DNA of 64,000 nucleotides from Tsuneonella litorea (GCF_025154015.1 NZ_JAOAMV010000002.1:186001-250000), one strand, 5' to 3'. Shown: positions 51,616-61,698, numbered from the stretch's first letter. Numbers and translations are program-made. Notes: generated from the letters alone by a model not told the origin.

Positions 51616-53085
51616 TCAGCGACCGCGCACCACGATCTTGACCTTCTGGCCCGGCCGCACCGTCTCGCTGGACGTCAACCCGTTGAGCACCCGGAACCGC
51701 TGTTCCTGCGCATCCGAATAGGCCATGCGCGCGGCGAGCGACTGGACGGTGTCGCGCGAACCCACCGTCACCACGTCGAGCACCCGCGGGACGACCTGCG
51801 CCGCTTCGGTCGCGCTGATCCGGCGCATCGAATTGAACATCGGCGAAAACACCTCGGTTCGGCCCGCCTGGCTGATCGTCACGAAGTGGAATGCCTGGCT
51901 GTTTGAAAACTCGTACGCGAAGACGACAACGTCGACCTGGCTGCCGCCGCTGCTCACGCGGGCCGTGCCGTAGGCAGCCGGCAAGCCGTTGACGGTCGTG
52001 CGCTGGATCGTCTGCGGCGCGATCTGCTGATTTTGGCTCAGTCCTGAGAAGACCTGCCGCACATACGTTTCGAGATTGCCGCTATAGGGCGCGGTCGACA
52101 TCTGCGCCTGCCCGCTCTGCCCATTGATCGAAACCGCGCGCGTGCCGTTGACCATGTAAAATCCGCTGGGCGCGGTGAACGCAAGGCGCAGTTCGGGATG
52201 GATGAACTGGTTGCCCTCGATCACGCCCTGTGAAGGGTCGTCCCCATACGTAAGCCCGTCGATCCGGGTCAGGAACGTGTCGCGATTGGTCACCCCGGTC
52301 GCGCTGCCCGCCAGGCTAAGCGCGTTCTGCACGCGGCTGGCCGGGTCGGGGTGGGTCGAGGCCCATTCCGGTATGGTCGCATTCTGGCGGCCCTGCAGTG
52401 ATGCGTCGAGGGCGTTCTGCATCGCCAGGCTCTGCAAAACCGTCGCCATCGCATGCGGATCGTAACCCGCCCGGGTCAGGTACTGAACGCCGAGCTTGTC
52501 CGCCTCGAGCTCCTGCGAACGCGAAAACTTGAGAGTCAGGAGCTGCGATCCCTGCAGGAGTCCCTGCGAGATCTGCTGCCCCAACCCGCTGTTGCCGAGC
52601 AGGATACCCGACAGGATGGCCCCCGCGGCCCCCAGCAGAGAGTTCTGGGTCGCCTTGGCCTGGCGGCGCTGCGAATGGCGCGCCGCGACGTGACCGACCT
52701 CGTGCCCGAGCACTGCGGCAAGCTCCGCCTCGTTGTTCATCAGCGTGACGAGCTGGCGGGTCGTGTAGACGTAGCCCCCGGGGATCGCGAACGCGTTGTT
52801 GACCGAGCTGTTGAGGAGCGAAACGGTGAACGAATCGCGCGCGTTGCCGAGGCCCGACTGCACCGCGATGTTCTTGCCGACCTGCTCGACGTAGGCGGCA
52901 TAGGCGCCCGTCATCGCGCCGCCGAATTCCTGCATGATCTTCGGGTGCGCCTCGGCGCCCTGCTGGGCCTCGCTCTGGCTGATTGGCGCCGAAGCGTCGG
53001 GTATCGTTCCGCCCATTGTCGCGCAGCCGGTAAGGGCGAACGGAATGGCGGCCGAAAGGAGGGCAAGAGACTTCAATCGCGACAT
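51616..53085 (-). CDS. M48-family zinc metalloprotease lipoprotein with C-terminal LysM-like domain
   Basis: A 489-residue lipoprotein (lipobox LTGC, C21) with an M48 (BepA/LoiP-like) protease domain: HEVGHVAARH (H128, E129, H132) and the third ligand in ELEADKLG. A middle domain of about 200 residues follows, and the last 50 residues resemble LysM (GSRDTVQSLAARM, then VRPGQKVKIV). BepA-type proteins act in outer-membrane protein quality control, which is the likely role. It lies 105 bases downstream of accA on the same strand. Confidence 0.88.
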   Translation of the reverse strand: MSRLKSLALLSAAIPFALTGCATMGGTIPDASAPISQSEAQQGAEAHPKIMQEFGGAMTGAYAAYVEQVGKNIAVQSGLGNARDSFTVSLLNSSVNNAFAIPGGYVYTTRQLVTLMNNEAELAAVLGHEVGHVAARHSQRRQAKATQNSLLGAAGAILSGILLGNSGLGQQISQGLLQGSQLLTLKFSRSQELEADKLGVQYLTRAGYDPHAMATVLQSLAMQNALDASLQGRQNATIPEWASTHPDPASRVQNALSLAGSATGVTNRDTFLTRIDGLTYGDDPSQGVIEGNQFIHPELRLAFTAPSGFYMVNGTRAVSINGQSGQAQMSTAPYSGNLETYVRQVFSGLSQNQQIAPQTIQRTTVNGLPAAYGTARVSSGGSQVDVVVFAYEFSNSQAFHFVTISQAGRTEVFSPMFNSMRRISATEAAQVVPRVLDVVTVGSRDTVQSLAARMAYSDAQEQRFRVLNGLTSSETVRPGQKVKIVVRGR

Positions 53086-53190
53086 GAATTATTCCCCTGA
53101 GCATGCGCGGCGCCCACCCGCCGCCGCGGTTGTCATGTGCGCGGGAAACCCGCACCGCGGCGGCTTTGTTCCCGCCGGGGAACGCGGGAT

Positions 53191-54138
53191 CTAGCTGGTG
53201 CCGAGCGAGAGGAACCGCTCCTCCCGCAGCCGGCGCAGGGTCTCCGCCGGCAGGCCGACGAGCGCATCGAGTTCCTCGCCGATCGCGACGCCGAGGTCCT
53301 TGGCCGCCTTTTCAGGGTTGCGGTGCGCGCCGCCGACCGGTTCCGGTACGATGCGGTCGATCACGCCAAGCTGCTCGAGATGCTGGGCGGTTACCTTCAT
53401 CGCCTCGGCCGCCTCGGGAGCCTTTTCCGCGGTGCGCCAAAGGATCGACGCACAGCCTTCCGGGCTGATCACCGAATAGACCGCGTGCTCGAACATCAGC
53501 ACCCGTTCCGCGCTCGCGAGCGCCACGGCGCCGCCCGAGCCGCCCTCACCCACGATCACCGAGACCATCGGCACCGGTAGCGCGAGGCACGCCTCGGTCG
53601 AACGGGCGATCGCCTCGGCCTGTCCGCGTTCCTCGGCTTCGATGCCGGGAAACGCCCCTGAGGTGTCGACCAGGGTGACCACCGGCAGGCCGAACCGTCC
53701 GGCCATTTCCATCAGGCGGATCGCCTTGCGATAGCCTTCGGGCTTGCCCATCCCGAAGTTGTGGCGAATGCGGCTGTCGGTATCGTGGCCCTTCTCGTGC
53801 CCGATCAGCATGATCTTGCGCCCGTCGAGCGTGGTAAGGCCCCCCATGATCGCCTGGTCGTCGCCATAGGTGCGATCGCCGCCGAGCGGGACGAAATCCG
53901 TGAAGGCGTGGGCGACGAAATCGCGGAAGTGCGGCCGTCCCGGATGGCGGGCGACCTGGGTCTTCTGCCACGGCGTGAGCGAGGCATAGGTCGCCGCGAG
54001 GAGGTCGGCGCTCTTGGCTTCGAGGCGCGCGATCTCGGTCGAAATGTCGACCTCGTCGTCTTCAGCGGCCGAACGGAGTTCCGCGATGCGGCTGTCGAGC
54101 TGCGCGACGGGCTTCTCGAATTCGAGATAGGATTGCAT
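53191..54138 (-). CDS. accA: acetyl-CoA carboxylase carboxyltransferase subunit alpha
   Basis: A 315-residue alpha subunit that, with AccD, transfers carboxyl from biotin to acetyl-CoA for fatty-acid synthesis. It begins [18 protein letters not shown] and has the crotonase-like core with [38 protein letters not shown] and [12 protein letters not shown]. The ATG at 54138 gives the normal N-terminus. It follows xerD by 10 bases. Confidence 0.96.
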   Translation of the reverse strand: MQSYLEFEKPVAQLDSRIAELRSAAEDDEVDISTEIARLEAKSADLLAATYASLTPWQKTQVARHPGRPHFRDFVAHAFTDFVPLGGDRTYGDDQAIMGGLTTLDGRKIMLIGHEKGHDTDSRIRHNFGMGKPEGYRKAIRLMEMAGRFGLPVVTLVDTSGAFPGIEAEERGQAEAIARSTEACLALPVPMVSVIVGEGGSGGAVALASAERVLMFEHAVYSVISPEGCASILWRTAEKAPEAAEAMKVTAQHLEQLGVIDRIVPEPVGGAHRNPEKAAKDLGVAIGEELDALVGLPAETLRRLREERFLSLGTS

Positions 54139-54148
54139 GGAGGGGCAG

Positions 54149-55021
54149 CTAGTCGCGCTTGCCTCCATGCGCAAGCGGGTGCCTTTCGTTGACCAGGGCC
54201 ACGAGCCGGGCCGAATCGACGTGCGTGTAGATCTGGGTCGTGGCGATGTCCGCGTGGCCCAGCAGCGTCTGGAGCACGCGCAGGTCGGCCCCGCCTTCGA
54301 GCAGATGCGTCGCAAAGGCGTGGCGCAGGACGTGGGGGCTGATCTTTTCGGGCGCGATCCCGGCCCGCGCGGCGAGTGCCTTGACCAGCTGGAACAGCCG
54401 CACGCGGGACAGGTGCCCCCCTCGCGAAGGGAACAGGTACTTGCCCTGCGGGCGCACCACCAGCCAGCGGCTCAGCGCAGCCATCGCGCGCGCGCCGACC
54501 GGTACCATGCGCGCCTGCCCGCCCTTGCCGGTGACGGTCACGAAGGGGGCATCGCGGGGAACCGCGGCCAGCGGCAGCGAGACGAGCTCGGTCGCGCGCA
54601 GGCCCGAGCCGTAGAGCATCTCGACGAGGGCCAGCGTCCTCACCGCGACGGGCCGGTCGCCCGCCGCCTCGCTCTCGGCAAGCGCGAAGAGAGCCTCCAC
54701 CTCGGCGTGGGTCAGCACCTTGGGCAGCGGCCTGCGCGTGGCGGGCCGGGGCAGCGCGGCCGATGGATCGTCCTGGCGCACGCCCTCGTCGACCAGGAAA
54801 CCGTAGAACTGGCGCAGCGCCGACGACTTGCGCGCGACGCTTGCCGGGGCGAGGTCCGCCCAGGCACTCCCCAGACGCGCGAGCGCCGGACCGTCGGCTG
54901 TCGACAGGTCGCCGACGGCATCCGCAGCGCCCTCGAGGTCACGGCGATAGGCAGCCACCGTGTTTCTGGCCGCGCCGCGCTCCGCGGCGAGCATCGCGAG
55001 GAAGTCGTCGATCGCGCTCAC
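54149..55021 (-). CDS. xerD: site-specific tyrosine recombinase XerD
   Basis: A 290-residue tyrosine recombinase with an N-terminal SAM-like core-binding domain (about 1-85) and a catalytic domain with all active-site residues: R142, K166, H230, R233, H256 and the nucleophile Y265. With XerC and FtsK it resolves chromosome dimers at dif. It is flanked by housekeeping genes and there is no attachment site or phage gene nearby, so it is the chromosomal XerD rather than an integrase. Confidence 0.94.
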   Translation of the reverse strand: MSAIDDFLAMLAAERGAARNTVAAYRRDLEGAADAVGDLSTADGPALARLGSAWADLAPASVARKSSALRQFYGFLVDEGVRQDDPSAALPRPATRRPLPKVLTHAEVEALFALAESEAAGDRPVAVRTLALVEMLYGSGLRATELVSLPLAAVPRDAPFVTVTGKGGQARMVPVGARAMAALSRWLVVRPQGKYLFPSRGGHLSRVRLFQLVKALAARAGIAPEKISPHVLRHAFATHLLEGGADLRVLQTLLGHADIATTQIYTHVDSARLVALVNERHPLAHGGKRD

Positions 55022-55034
55022 CGCAAGGCCGGCA

Positions 55035-56897
55035 TCAGCCGCGCGCCACCGCCTCCGCGGCGATCATCCGCGCCTCTGCGGACAGGCCGACCCGATCGAG
55101 CGCGGAGACGATGTGATAGAGATGCCGTGCGGTCATCCGGTCCCACCCAGACCCCTGCATCCCCAGCCCTGCGAGAAAGACCACCAGCGCCTGGTTGTCG
55201 ACCGCCGCCGCAGCATCGATCGCCCGGGTCCACCGGGTCGGCGTCTCGATGTCCATCCCCAGTTCCTGCGAAAGCGCGGGCACCGCGCCGGCATCGATCC
55301 GCCCAAGACCGGCAAGGCCGGCGACCAGGAATTGCGACTTACGCTGACCCGGACTCGAATCGTCGTCCGCAAAATCGTTCACCGCACCCGTAGAGACCGA
55401 TCGAGCGCGGCCCGGCGAAGCAAACGCAAGCTGCGCCCAAGCGGTGCCCCCATCCGGGGCCACCGCGCTCCAGCGCAGCGCATCGCGCTCCAGCCCCGCG
55501 GCAAGCATCGATGCCACCAGCGGCGCGGCATCGTCCTCGAAATCCTCGTCGGGTTCCACCCGCGCCGCGGCGTAGGCGGTGAGGACGAGGCGGGCATAAT
55601 CGATCGCCCCGCCGGCCCCGGGCGCCCATAGCTGGCGGATCGCTGCCATACGCGCGGCGGCGTCGGCGCCGACATAGGCCTGCCGCAGAAGGCGCGCCCG
55701 CTCGTAGGCAGGGCCCTCGCCCGCCTCCTCGGCGTAAAGCTGCGCGTAGAGATCCACCAGCGCAGCCGAGGAGAGGATGCCTTCGCGTCCCGCGGTTTCC
55801 GATGCGGCGAGGCGTTGCGGGAGGGACAGCATGGGCGCCGTCGCCGCGGCCCGCGCGTAATACGGCCCTGCGTTTTCCAGCAGTCCGGCCGGTATCGGCT
55901 CGCCCACCGCGTTCGCCAGGGCGAATCGCAGCGGGTTCATGTCCGTCACGCCCTTCCACTCGATGGTGACCGCACCGCGCCCCTGGCCAGCAGCGCCTGC
56001 ATATCGCTGAGCCAGCAGGGCATCGATGTTGGCGGCTTGCCCGCGATAACGGACGCGCTCGATATCCGTCTTCGCCCGCGCGCTTTCCCCGGCGTAGGCG
56101 TTGCAGATCCCCTGGAACAATCGCCAGGTACCGTCCTCGCGCCGGTTGCCCTGCAGCCGCACCGCAGGACATGCACCGACTAGGTCCGCGGTGCCGACAT
56201 AGGCGTCGAGGGCGGCAGAGGTCAGCGCGGGGTTCCAGTTGATCGTGTCGACATCCTGCGCGACCGCGCGCGCCACGGTGAATTCCCCGATCGCATTGAG
56301 CGCAGCCACGCGCAACGCGGCGAATTCGGCGGGATCCATCCCGCCGGGCGCCTCGAGCCGGCTAGCGAGCGCGCGGCGCAGGAGGATGTGCCCCCAGCGC
56401 GAGACGAGCGGGCGGGTGGTTCCGCCGAGGGCCGCCCGCACGAGCGAGGAAGGCTGATTCGCCAGCGAATGCACCGGCAGGCCGCCCTCGTCCGGCGCCA
56501 GTACCCCGACCTGCTCGAGTGAGCGGCGGGCCCCGGGAGGAATGTCGATCTTGGGCTTGAGGCCGAGCAACTCGTCCAGTTCGTCGGTCGACATCTTCTC
56601 GAGTTCTTCGAGTGTCGGCAACTTGCCCCCCATGCCCGGTAGCGCGACCGGCGGCGGAGGCGCACCTGTCCCACCGGGGAGCGGCTGGATGACCGGTACC
56701 GAAGTCGAACCCGCCGAGGGCGTCGACGGCCCCGGCTGGGCCGATGCGCTTGGCCGCGGCGCCGGCGATGGCGATGGGGTCGGCGCGGGATCGTCGAATC
56801 CCGGAGGCAACAGCGATTCGGGCGCGCTTTGCGCCAGCGCGAGGCCGGACGCCAAGGCGAGGGCCGCGGCGCCGCCGAAGAGCGTGAGCCGCCTCAT
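55035..56897 (-). CDS. hypothetical secreted protein, proline-rich N-terminus
   Basis: A 620-residue protein. A signal peptide (MRRLTLFGGAAALALASGLA) leads into a Pro/Ser/Ala-rich linker (about 35-80), a segment ELEKMSTDELDELLGLKPK that looks like a docking helix, and a long alanine-rich helical domain (about 150-620) that may be a TPR-like solenoid. I know no function. Its ATG overlaps the stop of the preceding small membrane-protein gene (ATGA), and xerD follows 13 bases after it. The pairing suggests a membrane-tethered periplasmic complex. Confidence 0.8.
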   Translation of the reverse strand: MRRLTLFGGAAALALASGLALAQSAPESLLPPGFDDPAPTPSPSPAPRPSASAQPGPSTPSAGSTSVPVIQPLPGGTGAPPPPVALPGMGGKLPTLEELEKMSTDELDELLGLKPKIDIPPGARRSLEQVGVLAPDEGGLPVHSLANQPSSLVRAALGGTTRPLVSRWGHILLRRALASRLEAPGGMDPAEFAALRVAALNAIGEFTVARAVAQDVDTINWNPALTSAALDAYVGTADLVGACPAVRLQGNRREDGTWRLFQGICNAYAGESARAKTDIERVRYRGQAANIDALLAQRYAGAAGQGRGAVTIEWKGVTDMNPLRFALANAVGEPIPAGLLENAGPYYARAAATAPMLSLPQRLAASETAGREGILSSAALVDLYAQLYAEEAGEGPAYERARLLRQAYVGADAAARMAAIRQLWAPGAGGAIDYARLVLTAYAAARVEPDEDFEDDAAPLVASMLAAGLERDALRWSAVAPDGGTAWAQLAFASPGRARSVSTGAVNDFADDDSSPGQRKSQFLVAGLAGLGRIDAGAVPALSQELGMDIETPTRWTRAIDAAAAVDNQALVVFLAGLGMQGSGWDRMTARHLYHIVSALDRVGLSAEARMIAAEAVARG

Positions 56898-57028
56898 CCC
56901 GCGCCGCCCGGCACGGCAACCGTTTGCGCGATCGGGCGCAGCGGCTCCTCGCCGCCATCGATCCAGGCGTAGACCAGCACGACGGCCAGCACCCCTCCGG
57001 CGATCCACTTCGCCCGCGCACCCATCAT
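56894..57028 (-). CDS. small single-pass membrane protein
   Basis: Forty-four residues from the ATG at 57028 (another ATG adjoins it, and one at 57043 would add five residues). A basic start MMGARAK is followed by one membrane helix WIAGGVLAVVLVYAWI and an outside tail GGEEPLRPIAQTVAVPGGAG. By the positive-inside rule the N-terminus is cytoplasmic. Coding is supported by the 4-base overlap with the 620-residue secreted-protein gene and a plausible signal-anchor. Confidence 0.6.
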   Translation of the reverse strand: MMGARAKWIAGGVLAVVLVYAWIDGGEEPLRPIAQTVAVPGGAG

Positions 57029-57118
57029 CGACCACTCTCGCATTCCCAAGTAAGCCTGCCATTCCCGCAAGGTCAGGTTGGTTGCACGCGCCCTAGCCCA
57101 TCTATAGGCGGGGCGGCA

Positions 57119-57688
57119 ATGCACTCCGCCAGCCCGAGCCTGAGCGACGCCGAAATCGCCGCGATCGCCGCCCGGATCGACCGGCCAATCGTGCTCGTCG
57201 GCCTGATGGGCGTGGGCAAGTCGACCGTCGGACGCAAGCTGGCGGCTCTGCTCAAGACCGACTTCGTCGATGCCGACGAGGCGATCGAGACGGCCGCCGC
57301 GATGCCGATTTCGGATATCTTCGAATCCTTCGGAGAAGACTATTTCCGCGATGGCGAACGCCGCGTGATCGCCCGACTGATCGAGGAGCGGCACGGCGTG
57401 ATCGCCACCGGCGGCGGCGCGTTCGTGCATCCGGAAACGCGCGCGCTCGTTCTTGCCAGCGCAATCGCCGTCTGGATCGACTGCGCGATCGACACGCTGG
57501 TCGAGCGCACGTCGCGCCGCGATACCCGCCCGCTGCTCAAGAACGGGGATCCGGCAGAAATCCTCACGCGACTGCACGGCGAGCGCGCGCCGTATTATGG
57601 CGAAGCGCCGATCCGCGTGAAAGGCGGGGACGGCCCCCAGCTGGAAACCGCCCTCCAGATCATCGAGGCAATCGAACGATGGCTGTAA
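57119..57688 (+). CDS. aroK: shikimate kinase
   Basis: A 189-residue P-loop kinase that phosphorylates shikimate in aromatic amino-acid synthesis. Walker A is GLMGVGKSTVGRKLA (about 29-43), the shikimate-binding DADEAIE and FRDGERRV follow, then GGGAFV and the lid arginine in RDTRPLL. The roughly 20-residue N-terminal extension is common in alphaproteobacteria. It overlaps aroB by 10 bases, the usual aroKB arrangement. Confidence 0.95.
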   Translation: MHSASPSLSDAEIAAIAARIDRPIVLVGLMGVGKSTVGRKLAALLKTDFVDADEAIETAAAMPISDIFESFGEDYFRDGERRVIARLIEERHGVIATGGGAFVHPETRALVLASAIAVWIDCAIDTLVERTSRRDTRPLLKNGDPAEILTRLHGERAPYYGEAPIRVKGGDGPQLETALQIIEAIERWL

Positions 57689-58785
57689 TCCCCGTTGCGC
57701 TCGCCGGGCGCGCTTACGAAGTCCATGTCGGTCGCGGGCTTATCGAGAACCTGGGCGAGATTGCCGCGCCGTTCATGCGCAAGGAACGCATCGCCGTTGT
57801 CGCCGATGCCGGTGCCTGGGCCGCGCACGGCCGCCGGATCGAGAGGTCGCTCGGCGAAGCGGGACGCAGCATTGCGGTCTTCGAGGTGCCGCCGGGAGAA
57901 GATTCGAAAAGCTGGCGGAGCCTTGCCGCGCTTGTCGACTGGCTGCTGGACCAGGGGATCGAACGCGGCGACCACGTTTTCGCGGTCGGCGGCGGGGTCG
58001 TCGGCGACCTGACCGGCTTCGCCTCCGCGATCCTCAAGCGCGGCTGCGGTTTCGTGCAGGTTCCGACCACCCTGCTCGCGCAGGTCGACAGTTCGGTGGG
58101 CGGCAAGACCGCAATCAACACGAAGGCCGGCAAGAACCTTGTCGGCGCGTTCCACCAGCCTTCGCTGGTGGTGGCCGACCTCGCGACCCTCGATACGCTT
58201 CCGGCGCGCGAACTGCGCGCGGGCTACGCCGAGGTGCTGAAGTACGGGGTGCTTGGCGACCGGGCATTTTTCGACTGGCTGGCGACCAACGGCGTCGGGG
58301 TGATCAAGCTGCGCGAGGAACCGCTCGAGCACGCGGTCGCCACCAGCGTAGCGATGAAGGCAGCGATCGTCGCCGAGGACGAGCGGGAGACGACCGGGCG
58401 GCGCGCGCTGCTCAACCTCGGGCATACCTTCGGCCACGCGCTGGAGGCGGAGACGGGGTTTACCGATCGCCTGCTGCACGGGGAGGCGGTGGCGCTGGGC
58501 ATGGTCCTGGCGGCGCGATACTCGGCGCGAAGCGGCCTGATCGCGCAGGATGATGCCGAGGTGGTGGCAGGCGCGGTGGCCCAATCCGGCCTGCCGGCGT
58601 CGACAAGGGCCCTGGGTCTGAAGTGCGACGGCCGCAAGCTGGTCGGCCATATGCTTCACGACAAGAAGATGGATGCGGGAACCCTGCCCTTCATCCTCCT
58701 GCGGAGCATCGGCGAAGCGTTCGTCGCCCGCGACGTCGCGCTTGATGACGTCGCGCAGTTCCTCGACGAGGAACTTGCGCGCTAG
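57679..58785 (+). CDS. aroB: 3-dehydroquinate synthase
   Basis: A 368-residue NAD- and metal-dependent enzyme that converts DAHP to 3-dehydroquinate. The NAD region GGGVVGDLTGFAS, the substrate region PTTLLAQVDSSVGGKTAIN, and metal ligands in EVLKYG, NLGHTFGHALE and LLHGEAV are present. It converges with the next minus-strand gene with a 4-base overlap. Confidence 0.96.
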   Translation: MAVIPVALAGRAYEVHVGRGLIENLGEIAAPFMRKERIAVVADAGAWAAHGRRIERSLGEAGRSIAVFEVPPGEDSKSWRSLAALVDWLLDQGIERGDHVFAVGGGVVGDLTGFASAILKRGCGFVQVPTTLLAQVDSSVGGKTAINTKAGKNLVGAFHQPSLVVADLATLDTLPARELRAGYAEVLKYGVLGDRAFFDWLATNGVGVIKLREEPLEHAVATSVAMKAAIVAEDERETTGRRALLNLGHTFGHALEAETGFTDRLLHGEAVALGMVLAARYSARSGLIAQDDAEVVAGAVAQSGLPASTRALGLKCDGRKLVGHMLHDKKMDAGTLPFILLRSIGEAFVARDVALDDVAQFLDEELAR

Positions 58786-59036
58786 GCCGCCGGGCGCGTG
58801 CGCTCGGGCAGCTTGGCGACGTTTGCGCCGAGTCCGGCGATCATCTCGTCATGTTCGCGGAACAGCCGTTCGAGGTCCTCGCGCCGACCGAGCAGCGTCT
58901 GCGCGATGCCCGGGGCGAGGCTTTCGCCCTCCCCGATCCGCCCGAGCAGTGCCGACAGGTCGCTGATCGTCGCCTCGTCCGGCGTCTTGAAGAAATGGCC
59001 GCGGCCGTCGAAGAAACCGACACCCTGGTGCGCCAT
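58782..59036 (-). CDS. small hypothetical protein
   Basis: An 84-residue soluble protein from the ATG at 59036. The N-terminus MAHQGVGFFDGRGHFFKTPDEA is distinctive, with a glycine/aromatic motif, followed by two predicted amphipathic helices (ISDLSALLGRIG and GRREDLERLFREHDEMIAG). I know no family. It overlaps the aroB end by four bases and converges with it. The 140 bases upstream, to the DUF488 gene, hold no visible feature. Confidence 0.62.
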   Translation of the reverse strand: MAHQGVGFFDGRGHFFKTPDEATISDLSALLGRIGEGESLAPGIAQTLLGRREDLERLFREHDEMIAGLGANVAKLPERTRPAA

Positions 59037-59176
59037 CGTCGTTCTCCCCTGAGCCCGGAGGGACTTCCGAGCAATCGCAGGTTCTCGCAAGAAAAGCGCG
59101 TTGGCGAGCGCATTTACCACGATTCGTGGTTAATGCCGGGGCTTGTCCCGTCACGATACGCCCCAGCCACCACCGC

Positions 59177-59626
59177 TTAAGCTGCCAGGATGCCGGGCTC
59201 GAGATCGACCCGTCTGAAATCCGCGAACAGCGCATCGAACAAGAGCGCGCGGTGACATTCGGCGGCGTTGCGCTCGTAGCAGAGCAGCGCGACGCGTCTC
59301 TCCGATGCCAGCGCGCGGATTTCGGCCATTTGCTGGAGCGCCTCGGGCAGTTCGAGCTGCCCGGAGTAGATGCGCGCAAGCTCGGCCTGGTCCCCTCGGC
59401 GCGCGGCCGCCCTACCCTCGGCCGGTGTGCCGAGGTGGCGAAAGTGTCGGTATTCGAGCCCGGCCTGCTCCACCGCCGCGCGCAGGCTGCTCTTGGAAAA
59501 GCCGGGGCGGCGCGACAGCGGCAGGTAACGGATGTCGGCGAGCACTTCGACGCCGGCCTCGCGCAAGGTTGTGACAAGCGCAGCCTGCGTCGCCTGCTCG
59601 TATCCGATGGTAAAGATCGTCGGCAT
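59177..59626 (-). CDS. DUF488 family protein
   Basis: A 149-residue protein with the DUF488 signatures TIGYEQ near the N-terminus, LADIRYLPLSRRPGFS, and CYERNAAECHR with two cysteines and a histidine in the second half. The biochemical function of the family is unproven. It follows pccA by 20 bases on the same strand and may be the last gene of the scpA-bioB-pccA operon. Confidence 0.88.
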   Translation of the reverse strand: MPTIFTIGYEQATQAALVTTLREAGVEVLADIRYLPLSRRPGFSKSSLRAAVEQAGLEYRHFRHLGTPAEGRAAARRGDQAELARIYSGQLELPEALQQMAEIRALASERRVALLCYERNAAECHRALLFDALFADFRRVDLEPGILAA

Positions 59627-59646
59627 CTGCCCGATATAGGCAGCGC

Positions 59647-61698
59647 CTATTCGAGTTCGAGGATTACCTCGTCCACCGCGAGGCTGTCGCCCTGCGCCGC
59701 GTTGACCGTCTTCACGGTTCCAGCCTTCTCGGCGCGCAGTATGTTTTCCATCTTCATCGCCTCGACCGTGGCGAGCGGCTGGCCGGGCTGGACCTCGTCG
59801 CCCTCGCTCACGTGGAGCGAGACGAGCAGGCCGGGCATCGGGCAGATGAGGAACTTCGACAGGTCCGGCGGGACCTTCTCGATCATGTGCCGGGCGTACT
59901 GCGCGACGTGCGCGGGCAGGATGCGCAGCTCGTGCTTCGCGCCCCGCGTCGTCATCCGGTAACCGGCGCGGGTGGGGACGAGCTGGATGCCGTATGTGTC
60001 GAGCGGATCGGCGTCGTCGTCGTCGTTGCTCTCGTAGAGCTCGACCGACACGAACCGGTCGCCCGGCGTGTATTCCATCGCGATGGCGACGGGTTCTCCG
60101 TCGACGGTGATCGCGTCTTCTTCGAGCGCGACGTCATGGTCCGCGCCGCCGATACGCACCTGCCAGTCACCCGGCGCCGCCTGCGGTCCGTTGAGCTGGC
60201 CTTCGATGCGGCGCGCACGGTCGGCGTCGGCGGTGGCGATCGCGCCGGCCACCGCACACAAGACGCCGATGGTGCGATTGTCCGTGGCGGCACCCTCGAA
60301 GCCGTCGGGATATTCCTCCGCGATAAAGCCGGTGGTGAGGTCGCCCGAGCGGAAGCGCGGGTGCTGCATGATCGCGCTGAGGAAATCGACGTTGTGGCCC
60401 AGCCCCTCGATCTCGAAGGCGTCGAGCGCGGCGACCTGCAGGTCGGCAGCCTCGTCGCGTGTCGGCGCCCAGGTGACGAGCTTGGCGATCATCGGGTCAT
60501 AGAACATCGACACCTCGCCGCCCTCGTAGACGCCGTCGTCGACGCGCACGCCATCCACCCCGCGGCGGCCGTTCGCCTCGCCGTCATCGGTCCAGCCCTC
60601 GACCGGCGGACGGTACGTGACCAGCCGGCCCGTGCTCGGAAGGAACCCGCGATAGGGGTCCTCGGCATAGACGCGGTTCTCGATCGCCCAGCCGTCGATG
60701 CCGATGTCGGCTTGCGTGAACGGCAGCTTCTCGCCCGCCGCGACGCGGATCATCTGTTCGACGAGATCCACGCCGGTGATCATCTCGGTCACCGGGTGCT
60801 CGACCTGAAGCCGGGTATTCATTTCGAGGAAGTAGAAACTCTCCCCCGTCGGGTCCGCGCCGCTGACGATCAGCTCGACCGTGCCGGCGCTGTAGTACCC
60901 GACCGCGCGGGCCAGCGCCACGCACTGCTCGCCCATCGCCTTGCGCATCTTGGGCGTGACGAAGGGCGACGGCGCTTCCTCGACCACCTTCTGGTGGCGG
61001 CGCTGGATGCTGCATTCGCGCTCGTTCAGATAGACGATGTTGCCGTGCTGGTCGCCGAGGATCTGGATCTCGATGTGGCGCGGGTTGAGGATGAACTTCT
61101 CGATGAACACGCGGTCGTCGCCGAAGGAGTTCAGCCCCTCGCGCTTGGTCGCCTCGAAACCTTCGCGCACGTCGGTTTCGGTGTAGGCGAGGCGCATCCC
61201 CTTGCCGCCGCCGCCGGCGCTGGCCTTCATCATCACCGGATAGCCGATCTCGTCCGCGATGCGGACAGCGTGCTCGGTATCTTCGATCTCGCCGACGAAG
61301 CCGGGGACGACGTTGACGCCCGCTTCCTTCGCCAGCTTCTTGGACTCGATCTTGTCGCCCATCGCAGCGATCGCGTTCACGGGCGGGCCGATGAAGGCGA
61401 TGTTCTCCTTCGCCAGCGCCTCGGCGAAGCTGGTGCGTTCGGAGAGGAAGCCGTAGCCCGGGTGCACCGCCTCGGCGCCGGTCTGCTTGCACGCGGCAAT
61501 GATCTTGTCCGCGACGAGGTAGCTCTCGGCCGCGGGTGCCGGGCCGATGTGCACCGCCTCGTCCGCCATCCGCACGAAGGGGCTGCGCGCATCGGCGTCC
61601 GAATAGACCGCGACGGTCGCGATACCCATCCGGCGTGCGGTCTTGATGACCCGACAGGCAATCTCGCCCCGGTTGGCGATGAGGATCTTGGAGAACAT
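59647..61698 (-). CDS. pccA: propionyl-CoA carboxylase biotin-carboxylase/carrier subunit (alpha)
   Basis: A 683-residue protein fusing biotin carboxylase (1-450: ILIANRGEIACRV, the ATP-grasp loop KASAGGGGKGMRLA, EMNTRLQVEHPVTE) to a BT linker domain and a C-terminal biotinyl domain with VEAMKMENI, the lysine being the biotin site. The neighbouring methylmalonyl-CoA mutase favours propionyl-CoA over acetyl- or 3-methylcrotonyl-CoA as substrate. The beta subunit pccB is not in the window. Its start shares one base with the bioB stop (TAATG). Confidence 0.93.
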   Translation of the reverse strand: MFSKILIANRGEIACRVIKTARRMGIATVAVYSDADARSPFVRMADEAVHIGPAPAAESYLVADKIIAACKQTGAEAVHPGYGFLSERTSFAEALAKENIAFIGPPVNAIAAMGDKIESKKLAKEAGVNVVPGFVGEIEDTEHAVRIADEIGYPVMMKASAGGGGKGMRLAYTETDVREGFEATKREGLNSFGDDRVFIEKFILNPRHIEIQILGDQHGNIVYLNERECSIQRRHQKVVEEAPSPFVTPKMRKAMGEQCVALARAVGYYSAGTVELIVSGADPTGESFYFLEMNTRLQVEHPVTEMITGVDLVEQMIRVAAGEKLPFTQADIGIDGWAIENRVYAEDPYRGFLPSTGRLVTYRPPVEGWTDDGEANGRRGVDGVRVDDGVYEGGEVSMFYDPMIAKLVTWAPTRDEAADLQVAALDAFEIEGLGHNVDFLSAIMQHPRFRSGDLTTGFIAEEYPDGFEGAATDNRTIGVLCAVAGAIATADADRARRIEGQLNGPQAAPGDWQVRIGGADHDVALEEDAITVDGEPVAIAMEYTPGDRFVSVELYESNDDDDADPLDTYGIQLVPTRAGYRMTTRGAKHELRILPAHVAQYARHMIEKVPPDLSKFLICPMPGLLVSLHVSEGDEVQPGQPLATVEAMKMENILRAEKAGTVKTVNAAQGDSLAVDEVILELE

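Noticed and set aside
54149-55021. A mobile-element integrase
   Set aside because: The tyrosine recombinase has XerD length and motifs and is flanked by accA and other core genes. No attachment-site repeats or phage genes are nearby, and neither tRNA is adjacent.
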